Shown piece after piece: positions 10,795 through 23,255 of a stretch of DNA of 64,000 bases. The DNA is from Membranipora membranacea. Lineage: Eukaryota; Bryozoa; Gymnolaemata; Cheilostomatida; Membraniporidae. The stretch is from positions 19,580,025 to 19,644,024 of the forward strand of contig OU612070.1 in NCBI GenBank assembly GCA_914767715.1. The letters run 5' to 3'. The notes under the pieces were generated by a model that had not been told where the DNA came from, did not search any database, and saw nothing but the letters and a program-made list of their open reading frames with translations. A program made the position numbers and the translations under genes. The number at the start of each line of letters is the position of its first letter. Within the stretch, counting starts at the first letter, position 1.

Positions 10795-13700
10795 TCACTC
10801 ATAGACGGTAGATTTGTCGTCTTGTAGCGCTTCTTTGAGTGTTTTATAACTTTCAGTCATTCCGTAGTCGGGATCTTTTATGAGGAACTCTTTGACAAGT
10901 GCTTTGATCTTTGATTTACTCACCTGCAAAACACAAAAATGAATGTGCAAAGTGTTCATGTATCGTGTTGTTGCTGAGTCGATGGTAGACAATCATATTT
11001 TTATTGAAGCTCAAATTACACTTCAGACCTCTCCCCTACTACTCAAGATTTCTCAGGTTGATATAAGATCAAGACTAATTATAAGAGAAAGCATGTCTGA
11101 TGAAACAATATTAATCTGCTGCAAATTATTGATAGCCGTTTGAATAGTTCAAGTGAGTTTAGTATTTAAATCCACTTACTTTTCTTGAGTTAGCAGTTCT
11201 AGGGAAGCTATCTAAGTAAACTATTCTACATGCCCGCTTCATTTCATCAAGCTGTAATAAAGCAAAATGATTTTTTTTGTGAGACATCACACACACGGCC
11301 ATCTGCTGTTTTGTTGGCCAAAAAACTCTGGATCGAAAGTCTAGTTAGTCATCTGAACATTCGGATAATCACAATAATATACTCTGTTCACAGCTATGAA
11401 GAGCACAAGGAATTCCAATCTAATAAAATAAACCAGCCTATCATAAAAAGAAAACAGGGGGACAAAAATTCCGCTTGGGTAGAGTAAGTTCCAGTTCACA
11501 GCACCAAATCTAAGGGGTACCACTTTAAATGATCTAGCATCTGACCATTCATGATATTCCAGGTAACACACAGATTCCAATACCATGCTATGAGCAGTGT
11601 ATGCCTGATAGCTGTTTCAGAATTTGACTAGTCTACAGGTACATATTCATGCTCTTCCAATCAGAGATACTCATGTTATGATCAGAGTGAATACTTACTC
11701 TTTTTTGTTATTTGACCATCAACTTAAAAAATCCATCTTTGAGGTTATCACACAAAATCACTTGTGACGAGGCTACACGAAGTTGCCCCTCTACCAAACA
11801 GAGATACGATTGGTTAGAGTATATCATGAGATCAGTAAATACTTACCCTTTTTGTTATATGATCACCGATTTCCTCCTCTGTTGGTTTCTCATGCCCCTT
11901 TGCAACACTGTGAGAATAAAAAGATGGAAAAAGGCTCATAATTACAAAAAAAGTACTGTAAAGAAGTTAATTATTATGAGGAGGAAAAGTTTGCTATTCA
12001 ATGAAGACACACTTTCATCACGAAATTACTAATGGATACAAACTCCCTGAATGACAGCAAGTTATTAGAATGCAAAAGGATAGGCTGGAGATGCGCACAC
12101 ATTCAATAATTGCGACTTACCATAAACAGTAGACGATTTCATCTCCAATGAAGTCGGCTCCTGATACAGCTACCACCTATTATGACATAACAAAGACAGT
12201 GAGTTATTACAGATTCGATATGATAGTTCTCTCATTATTTAAAAAGATTGTGAATTGCGTCACAAATCATCTTGTCAAGAATTATTTTGGAGCTTATTTA
12301 TCAGGGAACTGTTTGAAGTTGTTCTGTCATGCTACTATTATCGTTATTGCAATGCTTCTCTCATTCACTTGGTTAATTTGGTGATCAAGTCAAACTGCTA
12401 GCGTTGGAGCCATGTAAAGAATACAAAATGACGTGAAATGACTTTGTGACAATGGTAAGAACCTACTTATGCTCAAACTCCGGCTAAGATTGATTAGAAG
12501 CTACAGACACCTTTTTACGTGGAACTTCTTGGGATCGCTTTAATTGTTACGAAGTCTTACCTGTGCCTCTGCAATGGCGGGCATTTCCACGAGTGCATCC
12601 TCAATTGGTCCGGGGTAGACAACTTCAGAGAACACTTTAAACCTAACAGCTTCGGCCGTCCTTCCTTTTATAAATATGGCACCATCCTCATCCATTACAC
12701 CCATATCACTGTAACAGTATAAGTATATGTGTGAAAATGAACAACAAACCCCAGTTGTCAGATGATAGCAGTGAAATCTCCACACTAACATGCTGAAGGT
12801 CCTGTTGGCCTCTGACAGACTGAGTCATCTCCTATTTTTTGGTTATACCATAGACTTAGCAATATTATTATTTTTTTATAATATATTATGAAGACTATGG
12901 GATATACTATTCAGAAATTGCTTTTATATGTTGATTGAAACAAGTTTCTGGCTGGTTATAATAAGTGCTGACTGGTTTCAGCTTGACTGAGGCATAAATT
13001 TCACTGATAAACTAAACTATTATCACAACTCACTGACTACCGATACAGATAATTGTTTATGCCGTACTGCCTAAGCTTGCAATCATCAGTATTAGCCTTC
13101 TCTCTGTTCTGAAACACAACTTCAATCACCACTCAAGGTAGACCAACCATCCCAACTTACCCAGATTTAATGAATCCGTCTTCAGTGAAGAGACCTGCAT
13201 ATACTTTTGGGTCTAAGTTCTTGTACTGAGAAAAAGTACAGTATGTTTTTGCTAATATGTGGCCTGGTTCGCCTACAGGAACTATATCTCCAGACTCATT
13301 AACAAGTTTTACCTGCAAAAACATGAAAATATAGTCTGCGTAAAGCAAATCTTAAAGTCAAAAATTGTTTGAGAAATTAACAGAAAATATATAAACAACA
13401 CTGTTGAGGTTTTTGCTGCTGTGATCGGAGTTATTTCTCTTCAAAAAGTCAAGGGGCGCAACTCCGAGAACTACATGGAAACCTGAGCCAGTATAACTCA
13501 ATCTCAATCTCTTATTTTTGAAGCATACACAAACCTCAGTTTCATATAAAGGAAATGTTTTGCCATCTAGCTGTTGCTGCTTTGTCTTTTCAGTACCATA
13601 TACTGACCCTGATAATGGTAACGTTTCTGATAGTCCGTACATGTTCTACAAAAGGGAAAAAATACAGCATGATTGCCTCACCCTGGATGAAATATGTGCA

Positions 13701-16700
13701 GCGCCTGGTAGCAACAGAATGAAGACGCCATAACATATCATGTATGATCGTTGTCAGATAAATCTTCAAAGATATTAGTAAGATTCTGCATTGAGGTGTG
13801 CCAAGATTTTGTCATCTCAATTTCGGTCAGCTCAAAAAGACTTTTCATCTCAATATTCAGCCTATGGTCAATATCTTTTTACAACCAACAATCTCAAAAT
13901 GAGACAAGATAGTTAATATCAAAGCACAGAATAATAATACAGTTATACACAATTATGTACAGGTACATCAAACAGATACACATATTCACTCTTCCATGTT
14001 GACAATTAAGTTGTATATTTACCCAGAGGTGAGCGTTGAAGTATTTGACTATGTCTTGTCTAAATTTAGGTGAGAACATTTGTCCTGTCAACATGACTGT
14101 TTGTACAGAGGGGAACTCTAGCTTTTCTTCTTTGGCCAACTTCATGAAATAAGATGTGAACCCTGCTGTGACAATGAGGTGTCGGATGCTGTAAAATGGA
14201 GTGAAACAAAGTCAATCAATTAGACAATCAATTAGACAATCATTTAGACAATCAATTAGACAATCAATTAGACACTCAATTAGACAATCAATTAGACAAT
14301 CAATTAGACAATCAATTAGACAATCAATTAGACAATCAATTAGACAATCAGTTAGACAATCAATTAGACAATCAATCAATCAATCAATCAATCAATTAGT
14401 GGATCTGGAACACAGAGAGTGACTGATGTTTGAAATGCAGTTATGTTTAAGATTCAACTGACAAATTGAGTGTGTATGAAGCACAAGTTGACAAAATGGT
14501 CATTCTGCGCTAATCATACTTTTTAACATCGATTTCAATTTGTCAATTGTGCCTCACACATGGTGTCAAATAAGGCTAAGGTAATATTGCAACCATCAAT
14601 GGGTCAGCCTCATGATATTTGTTAGCCTGTCTTGACAAGCTCTCCCACTGAACAAAGCTCGTCAAGACAGGCTAGATATTTGTATACCATCGGATGTGAG
14701 GAGGGGGAAGAGTTAGGTTACACAAACACAAATTGATACGTACTTTTCACTGTTTATAGCATGTGCCATTTTCCTAAGCCACTCTTCTTCAGATGATCCT
14801 GGCCCTAATACTACTTTTTTTGAATACCCTGCTAAGCCGATAACTACGCCAGCATAGCCGCACAGCTCATCCATGTTGTTCGATGTCACCATTATGCTCT
14901 AAAAATGAAAACAAAATACAAATATGCAAACAATCCTATATCCTGATGTATTAGCATTCTTTGAGTCACTTTTCAGTTTGAGAAACTTTTCCATCTTCAA
15001 CAAAGAGGACAATATAGTGTCATCAAACTTCTAATGGAAGTCACTTACCAGTATAACCATTGCGAAATGCCACATAATGATATTTTATGGCATCATGCTA
15101 TGCATAATGGTTATGCTCAATGCACTGACTCTGAGTGCCATTAAAGGGCAACCAAGGTTTCGCAGCAATGCATTAATGGGTAGCGAAAATAATGTGCTGG
15201 GCAGCATCAGCTTTGTGCATTACGCGATGCAAAACTCAAAGCAGTTGCTGACTCTAAGCTGGGTAACACTTCAGTTTAGGGGAGGTTCCAAGACTTTGCT
15301 GTAACAATTATAGAGCACAGGCTAAATAATAACAGGAACAGGAAACTGCTATGTGGTATTCTCTTTTAGCTGAGTTTGAGTACCTGATGTAAGAAATGTT
15401 TCACAAGAATTCTGGCTGAATATTCATCTGAATTATGTTTTGTCTTTTTCCCAATGCAGAAGGTGCAATCTGCTATTAATCAATGGCCATCAATGAGAAG
15501 TTGTTTGAAACCTTGGTTGCCCTTTAAGGATACATAAATAGAATAATAGGCTGCTAAAGGATACCCAAGTTCTAGTCTGAGCCCCCAGACTTTTGCCCCC
15601 CCCCGCCCGACGGCCCCCGGTTCATGTGCTCTTGTCATTTTTCCGGATAATGTCGCATATCTCTCTAATGGAAAACAAACCGTATCCTTACGAATTATCT
15701 GAATGGTATAAAAAAATTGTTATATTATTTGTTAGGCAGACTTACCTCTAAATCTCTAGGGACTTGACAGAGAACATCATTTGCCAAATTGTAATGTGTG
15801 TGTACTATACATTTTGGTTTCCCTGTAGTGCCCTGTAATGAAAAAAAGGATAATCTCATATTTTACTCAAAACCAGACATGACTTGCAAGAAAACAGTAC
15901 CTTATCTTGTTTCAAGTGACATTGACAAAAATAATAATAGGCGGATTTACATTGACTGTAAGAATTTCTTTCAGGACACAATTTATAACCAATTAACCAC
16001 ACATTGTGACCACATGTGCGTCATTATTTCTCCCTTCCAATATTAAGACGTGGTTATTTAGCGGGACATGTGACTTTTATGACAGAGGCTGGTTATTTCG
16101 ATATAAAGTAACTCTATATTTAGCTTAGGCAATTGGCACAATTTCTAAATTATCCTTGGTCTTAAAAATTAAAAATTAACTGAATACAAGTAAAATACAA
16201 TGGTGTGCCTGCGCCAAAGAAGTCAATTGGCCAAGGAAAATTCACAAACTGACCACTGACATACGATGAACAAGAAGTTTTAAAAATAGGCTTACTGAAG
16301 AAAAAAGGTGCATAACAGGATCAGAGGGATCTACGTCTTCTTTTGCTTTTCTCAGCTGCTCATCTGTAATGTTCCTTCCTAGCTCTGCTAAACTGGAGAG
16401 CTTTTTAATAGTGCTGTGTATTTCACTTCTGCCTTTGTAGGTTTCGTCATAATATATCTGCTTTATACCGGGATATCTAAGATAAAGACAGAAAATGTTA
16501 TAAATGCATGACTAGAACAAGATCAAGATGTGCTGCCTCCATTTTGAACGGCCTCCTGTGTACTATAGTCACAACCAACCCCTTTCCCCAAGTGGCTGAC
16601 CATTTAAAAATGTGTAAAATGGATGCAGTCTACTGTGTAACAAACCTCTTGAGGTAGGTGAGAGGTAGTTCAGTTTTTAGTACAAGTCTGGCAGTTTCTA

Positions 16701-19255
16701 TGTGGGGGACCAACAGATCAGTCATGACCAGACTCAATATTGAGTCTATGGTTATGACTAAAGTCTATGGTTATGACTAAAGTCACAGGGAAGATGGTAA
16801 TCTATTTGTGATTGTCACACTACATTCTCACATCTATGAAGAGGAATTGCTGAGAGTGAAACCGAAAAAGGCTTTGATATGAAATGTCGGAGAGCTGTCT
16901 TAATGGGAGTATGTTACAAGTATTCCCGCCGGGCAAGAATTTGTTGGTCTCATATATATTATGATCTCACTGGCAGGAAAATATGATTTGCATTGTGGGA
17001 TACTCATCAACATCACTACTACGATTATAAATTTAGTATACAAGTTTGGGTTTGCTGACAAAAAGCCAATGTGCCGCTTTTTAGTCATGTCTACGCTGGA
17101 AAGGACAATAGATAGCAGTTTATCCTCACCTGTTTGGGTCTTCATCTTGCATCTTATGGACAGTATCCATTACTTTACCCTCCATTCCTTCTCCTAGTAT
17201 CATGATGTTTGTCTCAACCTGTAATATGGCAGAAAGGCTTAAATAGTTGATAAGCTGGTTATGGGGAGATTTGCCGTCTCAATACAAAAAGGGTACAATG
17301 TAGTCAATTACTCAGACAGTTGGAATGCGAGTTAGTGGCATTAATGGCATAATGTAAGGCCACTAACTTGCATTGCAGCCGTCTGAGCACTTGGACTAGG
17401 TACAATGTGACTATCAGAAATAATAAAGAGTGTTGTTAGAATCTATTTCATACAATGAAGTGTCTTTTTTTCACTCGGAAGTGTCCCCCATATCATGACA
17501 CTCCCAGGGTTGAATAACAGTTACTACACCTGATAATCATATCTGAAAATCACAACATTATGTGGAGTGGAGTGAGTAGACGATACAGATAATGTAGTAT
17601 TACTATCATTGTAGACTACTTTATGGGGTTTGTATGCTTGTGTTGGACTAGTCTTAGTGCTCAGACATTTGCAATACAAGATAGGGGCATTAAATTATCA
17701 GACGCTCAATCGAGATACCGAAATTGAGTTTCTGATAATGTAATACCGCCAACTCGCATTGCAGCCGTCTGATGACGTAGACTAGTGCTGAACTGATATA
17801 CAAAAACTTACCAACTCAATAAATCCTGGTATAGAAGTTTCCATCGGATCATAGGCATATGGGTGCTGAAAAAGAAGACAACAATGTGTAAATAGAATTA
17901 ATGTTTTGGAAAGTGATAGCAGGTATAACACTTTTGATGCGAATTGCAATCATTACTTCTGACAACAACGAAACAATTGCTACAACGGAGGATAGTTTCG
18001 CTTGAATAGAATATGAAAATGAATTGAATGAGAAACACCTAGCAAAGAAGAGCACTGGGGTACTTAACCTGTCTTGACAAGCATGTCAAGACAGGCCATG
18101 GGGAACTCTACTAAATATTGTATGACTCATTCCACCAGGACCGTGTATGTCAAACACTCGCACAGTCCATCGGTAAATGATGTGATTGGTGATAGGTTGC
18201 CAACAGTAAATGGCCATTCAACATCATCATTAGCCTCTGTCTCATATTTAATAACTGCAATCCTTCTCACTCACCGAGTAGCCGACGCCGATCGAGATAG
18301 CACCAACGGATATGTACAGAGTCTCAGCAGAAACCAGACCAAAACTAGTCATGGTGTCGCCTCTTTTCAACCCTAGCGCTATCATTCCTTTGGCATATTC
18401 ATCCGCCTGCAAGCACAAGAAGAGTAAAATGAGAAGAAATTGATCACAGTTCATGAACCAATGATTCTTGCTTGACCTTGGCCTTGACTTTAATTCGAGT
18501 AGGTTGCTATGTATGTAAAGGTTGAAGTCATTGGAGGAGATTATTCAAAAACTGCTGTCCCTTCGAGGTACAGATCCGACCTGCTGTCAACCGAGTTTAA
18601 GTCATCTATTTTCAAAACAATTGGTGAAGAAATAAAACACCAACCATAATAAATGTATTGTTCTTCTAAACGCCCCATACGTCTAGGGTTAATGTTATAC
18701 AAAAACTAGGGTATGCGCTGGGAGCCGTATCTGCATTTAATTTATCATAAATGAATGATAGCTGATCTCAGAAAAAATTGCCTCAATATTGGATTTTTTT
18801 CTAGGGTTGAAGAGGATGTGCTAAGAGTCACATTTCCGGGTCGTCAACTTGTGGCTTTGACTTCAGAGCACAAGCTACAGCTTGTTAGCTTAGTAAAAAA
18901 CTGCATTGACAAAGTTTAGCAAAGCTCACATTTTTGTTTGTTTCGACAATAATCCTGTACATACGGCTTTGTGCTCAAACTGTGAATAGTTTCGGACTTA
19001 GGTAATTAATAGAACAAATTTGTTCCCTCTGTGGTAGGTAGTGAGGCGGCACCCGACTTTGGCAATGTCCCTCCCATTAAGGTATATAGCTTAATAACTC
19101 ACTCTACTCCAGACATCTTTGAGAAATACTCTCTCGTCACTCTCCATGAAAAAGAATTCTGTATTTGCGTCATTCTTCTTCGCTTCCTCAAATACTTTGT
19201 ACAGAGTTGTTTGTGTCACAGGCACAGTGCCTTTACGAAGTTTATAACTCAGCAT
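10795..19255 (-). CDS. Acyl-CoA synthetase (AMP-binding) copy C, complete, 581 aa
   Basis: Exons in transcription order: 19103-19255, 18275-18406, 17812-17865, 17130-17218, 16296-16476, 15746-15832, 14744-14898, 14023-14188, 13535-13645, 13161-13312, 12561-12708, 12121-12176, 11847-11907, 11180-11251, 10795-10923. Every junction is GT-AG and the joined frame is open for 582 codons including the stop. Family signatures: P-loop LFSSGTTGKPK across exons 5/6, A5-like NMYGLSET (exon 9), A7-like SGDMGVMDEDG..FIKGR (exons 10/11) and A10-like FPRTANSRK (exon 14). These define an ATP-dependent acid-CoA ligase of the 4-coumarate ligase/luciferase/medium-chain type; the substrate is unknown. The start ATG is the first after an in-frame non-ATG stretch. 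There is no C-terminal SKL-type peroxisomal signal (ends STVYE) and no clear signal peptide. The A8 and A10 regions are unusual (see findings). Confidence 0.9.
13000..13160. other. Intron 10 segment of copy C, no feature
   Basis: Representative of the ordinary introns of copy C (140-650 bases). I see no independent gene in any of them; those carrying repeats are listed separately. Confidence 0.3.
14207..14397. repeat. 12-bp tandem repeat (TCAATTAGACAA)n in an intron
   Basis: About 15 units of CAATTAGACAAT, ending in a short (CAAT)n run. It lies between exons 7 and 8 of copy C. One frame reads as an (RQSI)n string, but only because 12 is a multiple of 3; no protein is proposed. Confidence 0.85.
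14622..14677. repeat. Hairpin with TAGCCTGTCTTGACAAGCT arms
   Basis: TAGCCTGTCTTGACAAGCT at about 14622 is inverted with one mismatch at about 14655-14674. A shorter version (CCTGTCTTGACA inverted around AGCA) sits at 18069-18096 in the intron between exons 2 and 3 of the same gene, so the motif is dispersed. Confidence 0.55.
15145..15523. mobile_element. TTAA-flanked MITE, copy 2 (379 bp)
   Basis: Same 17-bp terminal inverted repeats and nearly the same interior as the element at 5159-5535, flanked by TTAA at 15141-15144 and 15524-15527. It lies between exons 6 and 7 of copy C, in the same orientation on the plus strand as copy 1. The near-identity indicates recent activity. Confidence 0.85.
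17299..17400. mobile_element. Fold-back MITE, degenerate member of the TAGTCTAAGTGCTCAGAC family
   Basis: Left end TAGTCAATTACTCAGAC..GGAATGCGAGTTAGTGGC pairs with the right end GCCACTAACTTGCATTGC..GTCTGAGCACTTGGACTAG. It lies between exons 3 and 4 of copy C. Confidence 0.6.
17645..17788. mobile_element. Fold-back MITE, third member of the same family
   Basis: Starts ACTAGTCTTAGTGCTCAGAC and ends GCCGTCTGATGACGTAGACTAGT, with inner partial complementarity (ATTATCAGA.. / ..TCTGATAAT). It lies about 250 bases from the previous member, in the same intron. Confidence 0.6.
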
Positions 19256-19365
19256 ATTTTTCGTCTTGTTCAACCTACGAGTCCTAGAGAAACAGTGAAG
19301 GCAAAGGATTATAGTAGCGTCAGTAAAGGGGAGTCGCCGCTAACACGCCGGTCGCAGAATAGGAC
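19256..19365 (-). promoter_or_regulatory. Proximal promoter / 5' UTR of copy C
   Basis: On the minus strand: GCGACCGGCGTGTTAGCGG, then GACTCCCCTTTACTGACG, then CTACTATAATCCTTTGCC, and the leader GAACAAGACGAAAAAT before the ATG. The block is shared with copies A and B. TATAATCC about 60 bases upstream of the ATG is a candidate TATA-like element; this is an inference. Confidence 0.45.
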
Positions 19366-22300
19366 ACAGGTTGATTTGTCATGTGCATGACTTATATAAA
19401 AGTCAACAATGATAAATTAGCGTGTTTAAATATTGGCAGAGTAAAACTCAATGAAAGATATTACCAGCAGGGTAGTAGATAGGGTTATTGCCCCCTCAGA
19501 ATGACAGCAGTGTGATTGTTTTGATGAATCAAGGAGTCTTGGGGGAAGTCAAATATTTCATTACGTATCATATTTAAAAATAGGTGACATATGAATTTAT
19601 GAAAATGTGAGTGGCATGATGGTGAAGAGTTAGGGGAAACATTGTATTCTATACACTCCTGGCTCTTATCAAATCAGACACAATTCTGTGCAAGCCACAG
19701 ATGTAGCTCAAATTCATGGCTAGATAATCCAGCGTGATCTATGTTATCTGAGGTGACATAGGTTATCTCATATAACCTTTGGCTCTCTACCTTGATTTGT
19801 TGACTTGTAAAACAGATTCGGTGAGGGGCAAGTGTGACCCTCCCTCAATACATCTTTTTCACTTAAGTTTAGTTCATTGCCACTCAGCAGGGCCATTAAT
19901 TGAGGTGATCAGGTGAGGACTTAACAACACTACGCATGAAGTCAGGAAATGGAGCACAACAATTGTGGAGAATTGTACTGCCAAAATTTTGTCGATTTAT
20001 CAGGGAAACTCCGATTGATTGTACTCATGTGCCTTTCACACGCCCCTGGCTGTTATCAGAACCAGACACAAACCTGTACAACCCTCAATCGTAGCACATT
20101 CTTAGAGAGAATCCAGCGTGATCCATGTTATCTGATGTAATATAGGTTATCTCATACTTTTCCTTATGTACCTTTATTAATTGACTGGTAAAACTTACGG
20201 TAAGGGGCGGTCGGTACCCCTCCCCAAATAGAGCTTCTGCACCTAAGTTTTGATCATAGCCACCCAGCACGGCCATAAATCAAGGAGATCATGTGAGGAA
20301 TTAACAAGAGTGCCAATGGAAGTATGAAGTCAGAAAATGGGGCAAAACAATTTATGATAAATTGCGATCTGTCAAACGTCTAACAATTTATCAGAGAACT
20401 ATGATTAATTGTACTCATGTGATATGTGAAAGGTTCATTGATAGCATTCCTCGTAGTCTTCTAAAAGTCTACTATCATTTGGAAATAAGCCAAGACAAAT
20501 TTTGCGCAATCATGCTTGTAAAGTGTCATGAGTTTTTCTTTCAGGAACTGACTTCCGATCGAAAGCAAAAATGACTAGTGTATGTGGCTACAGATGTAAG
20601 TAGATAATGTGCGACCTTCTTTCCTCTGGTTCTGGGGTTCTGGCTTCCGTCTCATTAAAAATCCTCTGACAACGACACATGAGCATCTCTTACACGAGTA
20701 GTTATTTTACCAGGTTACGAGCAGAGAGAATAAGGACAGAAAAACTGAAGGAGCTAAAAGGCAACCTTGATTCATTTGCTCGTTTCAATGCTGTCTCTTG
20801 ATGTGTAAATTGAGCGCCAACAATTTTGCTTCGGAGAGCAGTGCGTTCACATACTGTCTCTGATCATAGCAACTTTAGTGCTCAAGCTAAGCAAAAACAT
20901 GAAGGCAAAATCAATCCTACCTGGTCTAACCTGTATAGCTATGTGAGCGTAAGGAGTCTCTAATCGACTGAATCACTTGTTAGTTGGCAGCATTGATAAA
21001 CCCGCTCCGCAACTTTGTATACTTGTAGCATAAGCTCAGACTTGGCCACTCCTCATTGGTATTATTGCTCCACTACTCCTAGAAACTTGCTTTGCAAGTG
21101 AAATCAGTCAACTCCGAGCAAACTTAGGAAATAGAAAGCATAGTATATAATACATCAATCTATTGTATTTCACACAACAGGGTAAAAGTCTCACTCACAT
21201 TCTATTGAGATTAAGACAATAAGCCTAAAATAATGACCAATATAAATGCAGAGAACTAGCATCACCTTTCATTACTCAGCATTTTATAGAAAGGGATCAT
21301 GGTTAATTGGTTTTGGTATCGAGTCTGCGGACAGTAAAACACCTTGACAATTGACCACAATTGCCACTGATGCCCTGAAAAATCTTTCTAGCTAGCCAGT
21401 TCCTGGTAGCTGTTGATTGCCACATGTTAAATACCCCACCAGCCAAAAATGAGGTAGGCCTATGGAAGTTCTATTTAATTAATGCACAAATAACATACAT
21501 ATTACCAAAACGATCAATGGAACCATTGTTCTGTGTTTTAGACAGTCCTGTGACAGCTTAGCTGAGAATAAATGGATCAAACTTCGCTGTAGGTCATGAC
21601 TATTTTCCATACATAATGACCTTTCTTCATCAACATTCAAAAAGAGTGACCTTTTACCCTTCATTGTACGCTTGTATGATTGCTGTTTAGTTGTATCTTG
21701 GTATTTTTGAGGGTCTGTGCTGCGCGGAACTTTGTATCATGTGGTGTTATTTGAAGCTTCTAAAATATTAATGTTACAGTAGTTATATTATTGTTCGAAG
21801 TTTTTTGTTTAACAGCTTTGAATGTTTGAAGATTTGAGATGAGCAAGTCACCACTCTTTTTACAGGGGGAGGGCGTGTTAGCCTTCATTGCCTAATTCAA
21901 ATCTATCAATCTATCATTAGCGTCTGCATATATAATTAATCATTTCAATAAGTTTTCATCCATCTTCCTGCTTATCTATTCGAACCTAGCTTCTGTATGC
22001 ATCAGAAAGAATTATTTCATTTGTCTGTGTAATTTTTGTCTATATAATTATAACACCTTATCCGCAATTCCTTATTAGCTGTAAATAACACTGCTTGTCG
22101 AAGAGCATACGTTGTAATATCAACTTCCAAAGGAAGTTATTTGCTCTTTATTTATGATTTGAGACACCCAACTAGTCAAACAAGAAAACAGCCTGGATAT
22201 GCTGTTTCAGTTTTATATTGAGAAATCTATCAAATACCGAAACCGCCAGAAACCACCCCGCTACTACTAATAATGATTATAGTTCATCTATAAAGAGGTT

Positions 22301-23255
22301 GTCTCCTCATGGTACAAGAGTGGATAAATCTGAATTTCAGGTTAAAAACATCAATAAAAGACCTTGACATGTACGTAGTTCTTCAGTAAAATAGTGTGAA
22401 AACAATGAGGCATCACATTAGCCCCCTAATTTATAGTATGATCTTATAAACTTATTAGGGCTAAAGTTAAATGCAAATCCAGAAAGATTATTATGAGGGA
22501 AGCAAGCCAAGTTTATCCATCAAAGATCACAGACATATTCTGTAGATTGGTGCTTTTGCTGATGCACAACTGTTAGCTGATATCGATTCTTCTAAAGGCA
22601 GAGTGAGTGCATAACTATTCATACATAACTCAGTGAACTAGTAATTATACTTACTTCAGAGATAGAGGAACATTTATTATAATAGACTGTGTGAGTTGCC
22701 TGCTATTGGCACTGGGCCAAGCCCAACATTGACTAGAACACATAGTGTTGATGTCTTTTGGAGGGTGGCTGAAGAGAATCCATAAACCTCTGCTGGTTTT
22801 TGAATTGCACCAAGGCAAGCAAGCTTTAGCATAGGGGCACAATGCTGGACTGTATCCCACCACAGCTAAAAGTTTACCCTGATCTGACCTTATAATAGTC
22901 TGACCTTTGAATATACTGCACAGTGGATCGGTTTTAGACTCTCAACAGGTTGTCTTTTGAAAACTACTTTGATTTCCTCCCTCGGATTACACTTTGCCTA
23001 CTAGCTGTAAGTCGGTTGCGTCGTCAGACTGAATGCAGTTTCAAGCAATAAAAATGAGTGGAATTATTTTCACAATCATCAGCTATGATGAAGCGGTCGA
23101 GAACCAAAGCCACAATCTCACCACTGAGTTACTCACAGCACTAATATGCTGCTTGAACTGTTGTATATTTTAATAGTCACTATTCGTAGATTATGCGTAG
23201 GCCTAGGCCTATACTAATGAATATCACACATCACAAAAACCGAGGATTATGATGT
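19366..23255. other. Intergenic DNA, no gene identified
   Basis: Contains a diverged tandem duplication (about 19640-19990 and 20030-20400). Short open frames on the minus strand at 20085-20276, 21479-21664 and 22651-22863 lack recognisable domains or consistent splicing. No RNA gene was recognised. Confidence 0.4.
19640..20400. repeat. Diverged tandem duplication, period about 390 bp
   Basis: The two halves share blocks in order: CTGG CT TTATCA AGACACA, then ATCCAGCGTGATC ATGTTATCTGA, then TAGGTTATCTCATA, then GTAAAAC, then CACTTAAGTTT/CACCTAAGTTT, then GCCATAAAT/GCCATTAAT and GGAGATCA/GGTGATCA, then ATGAAGTCAG AAATGG. Identity is moderate, so the event is old. Confidence 0.6.

Noticed and set aside
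13430-13500. Another GGAGCAACTCC fold-back member
   Set aside because: Only GGGGCGCAACTCC is shared; no opposite arm could be found.
14201-14422. RQSI-repeat protein
   Set aside because: A 12-bp intronic tandem repeat has one open frame automatically; splicing of copy C removes it.
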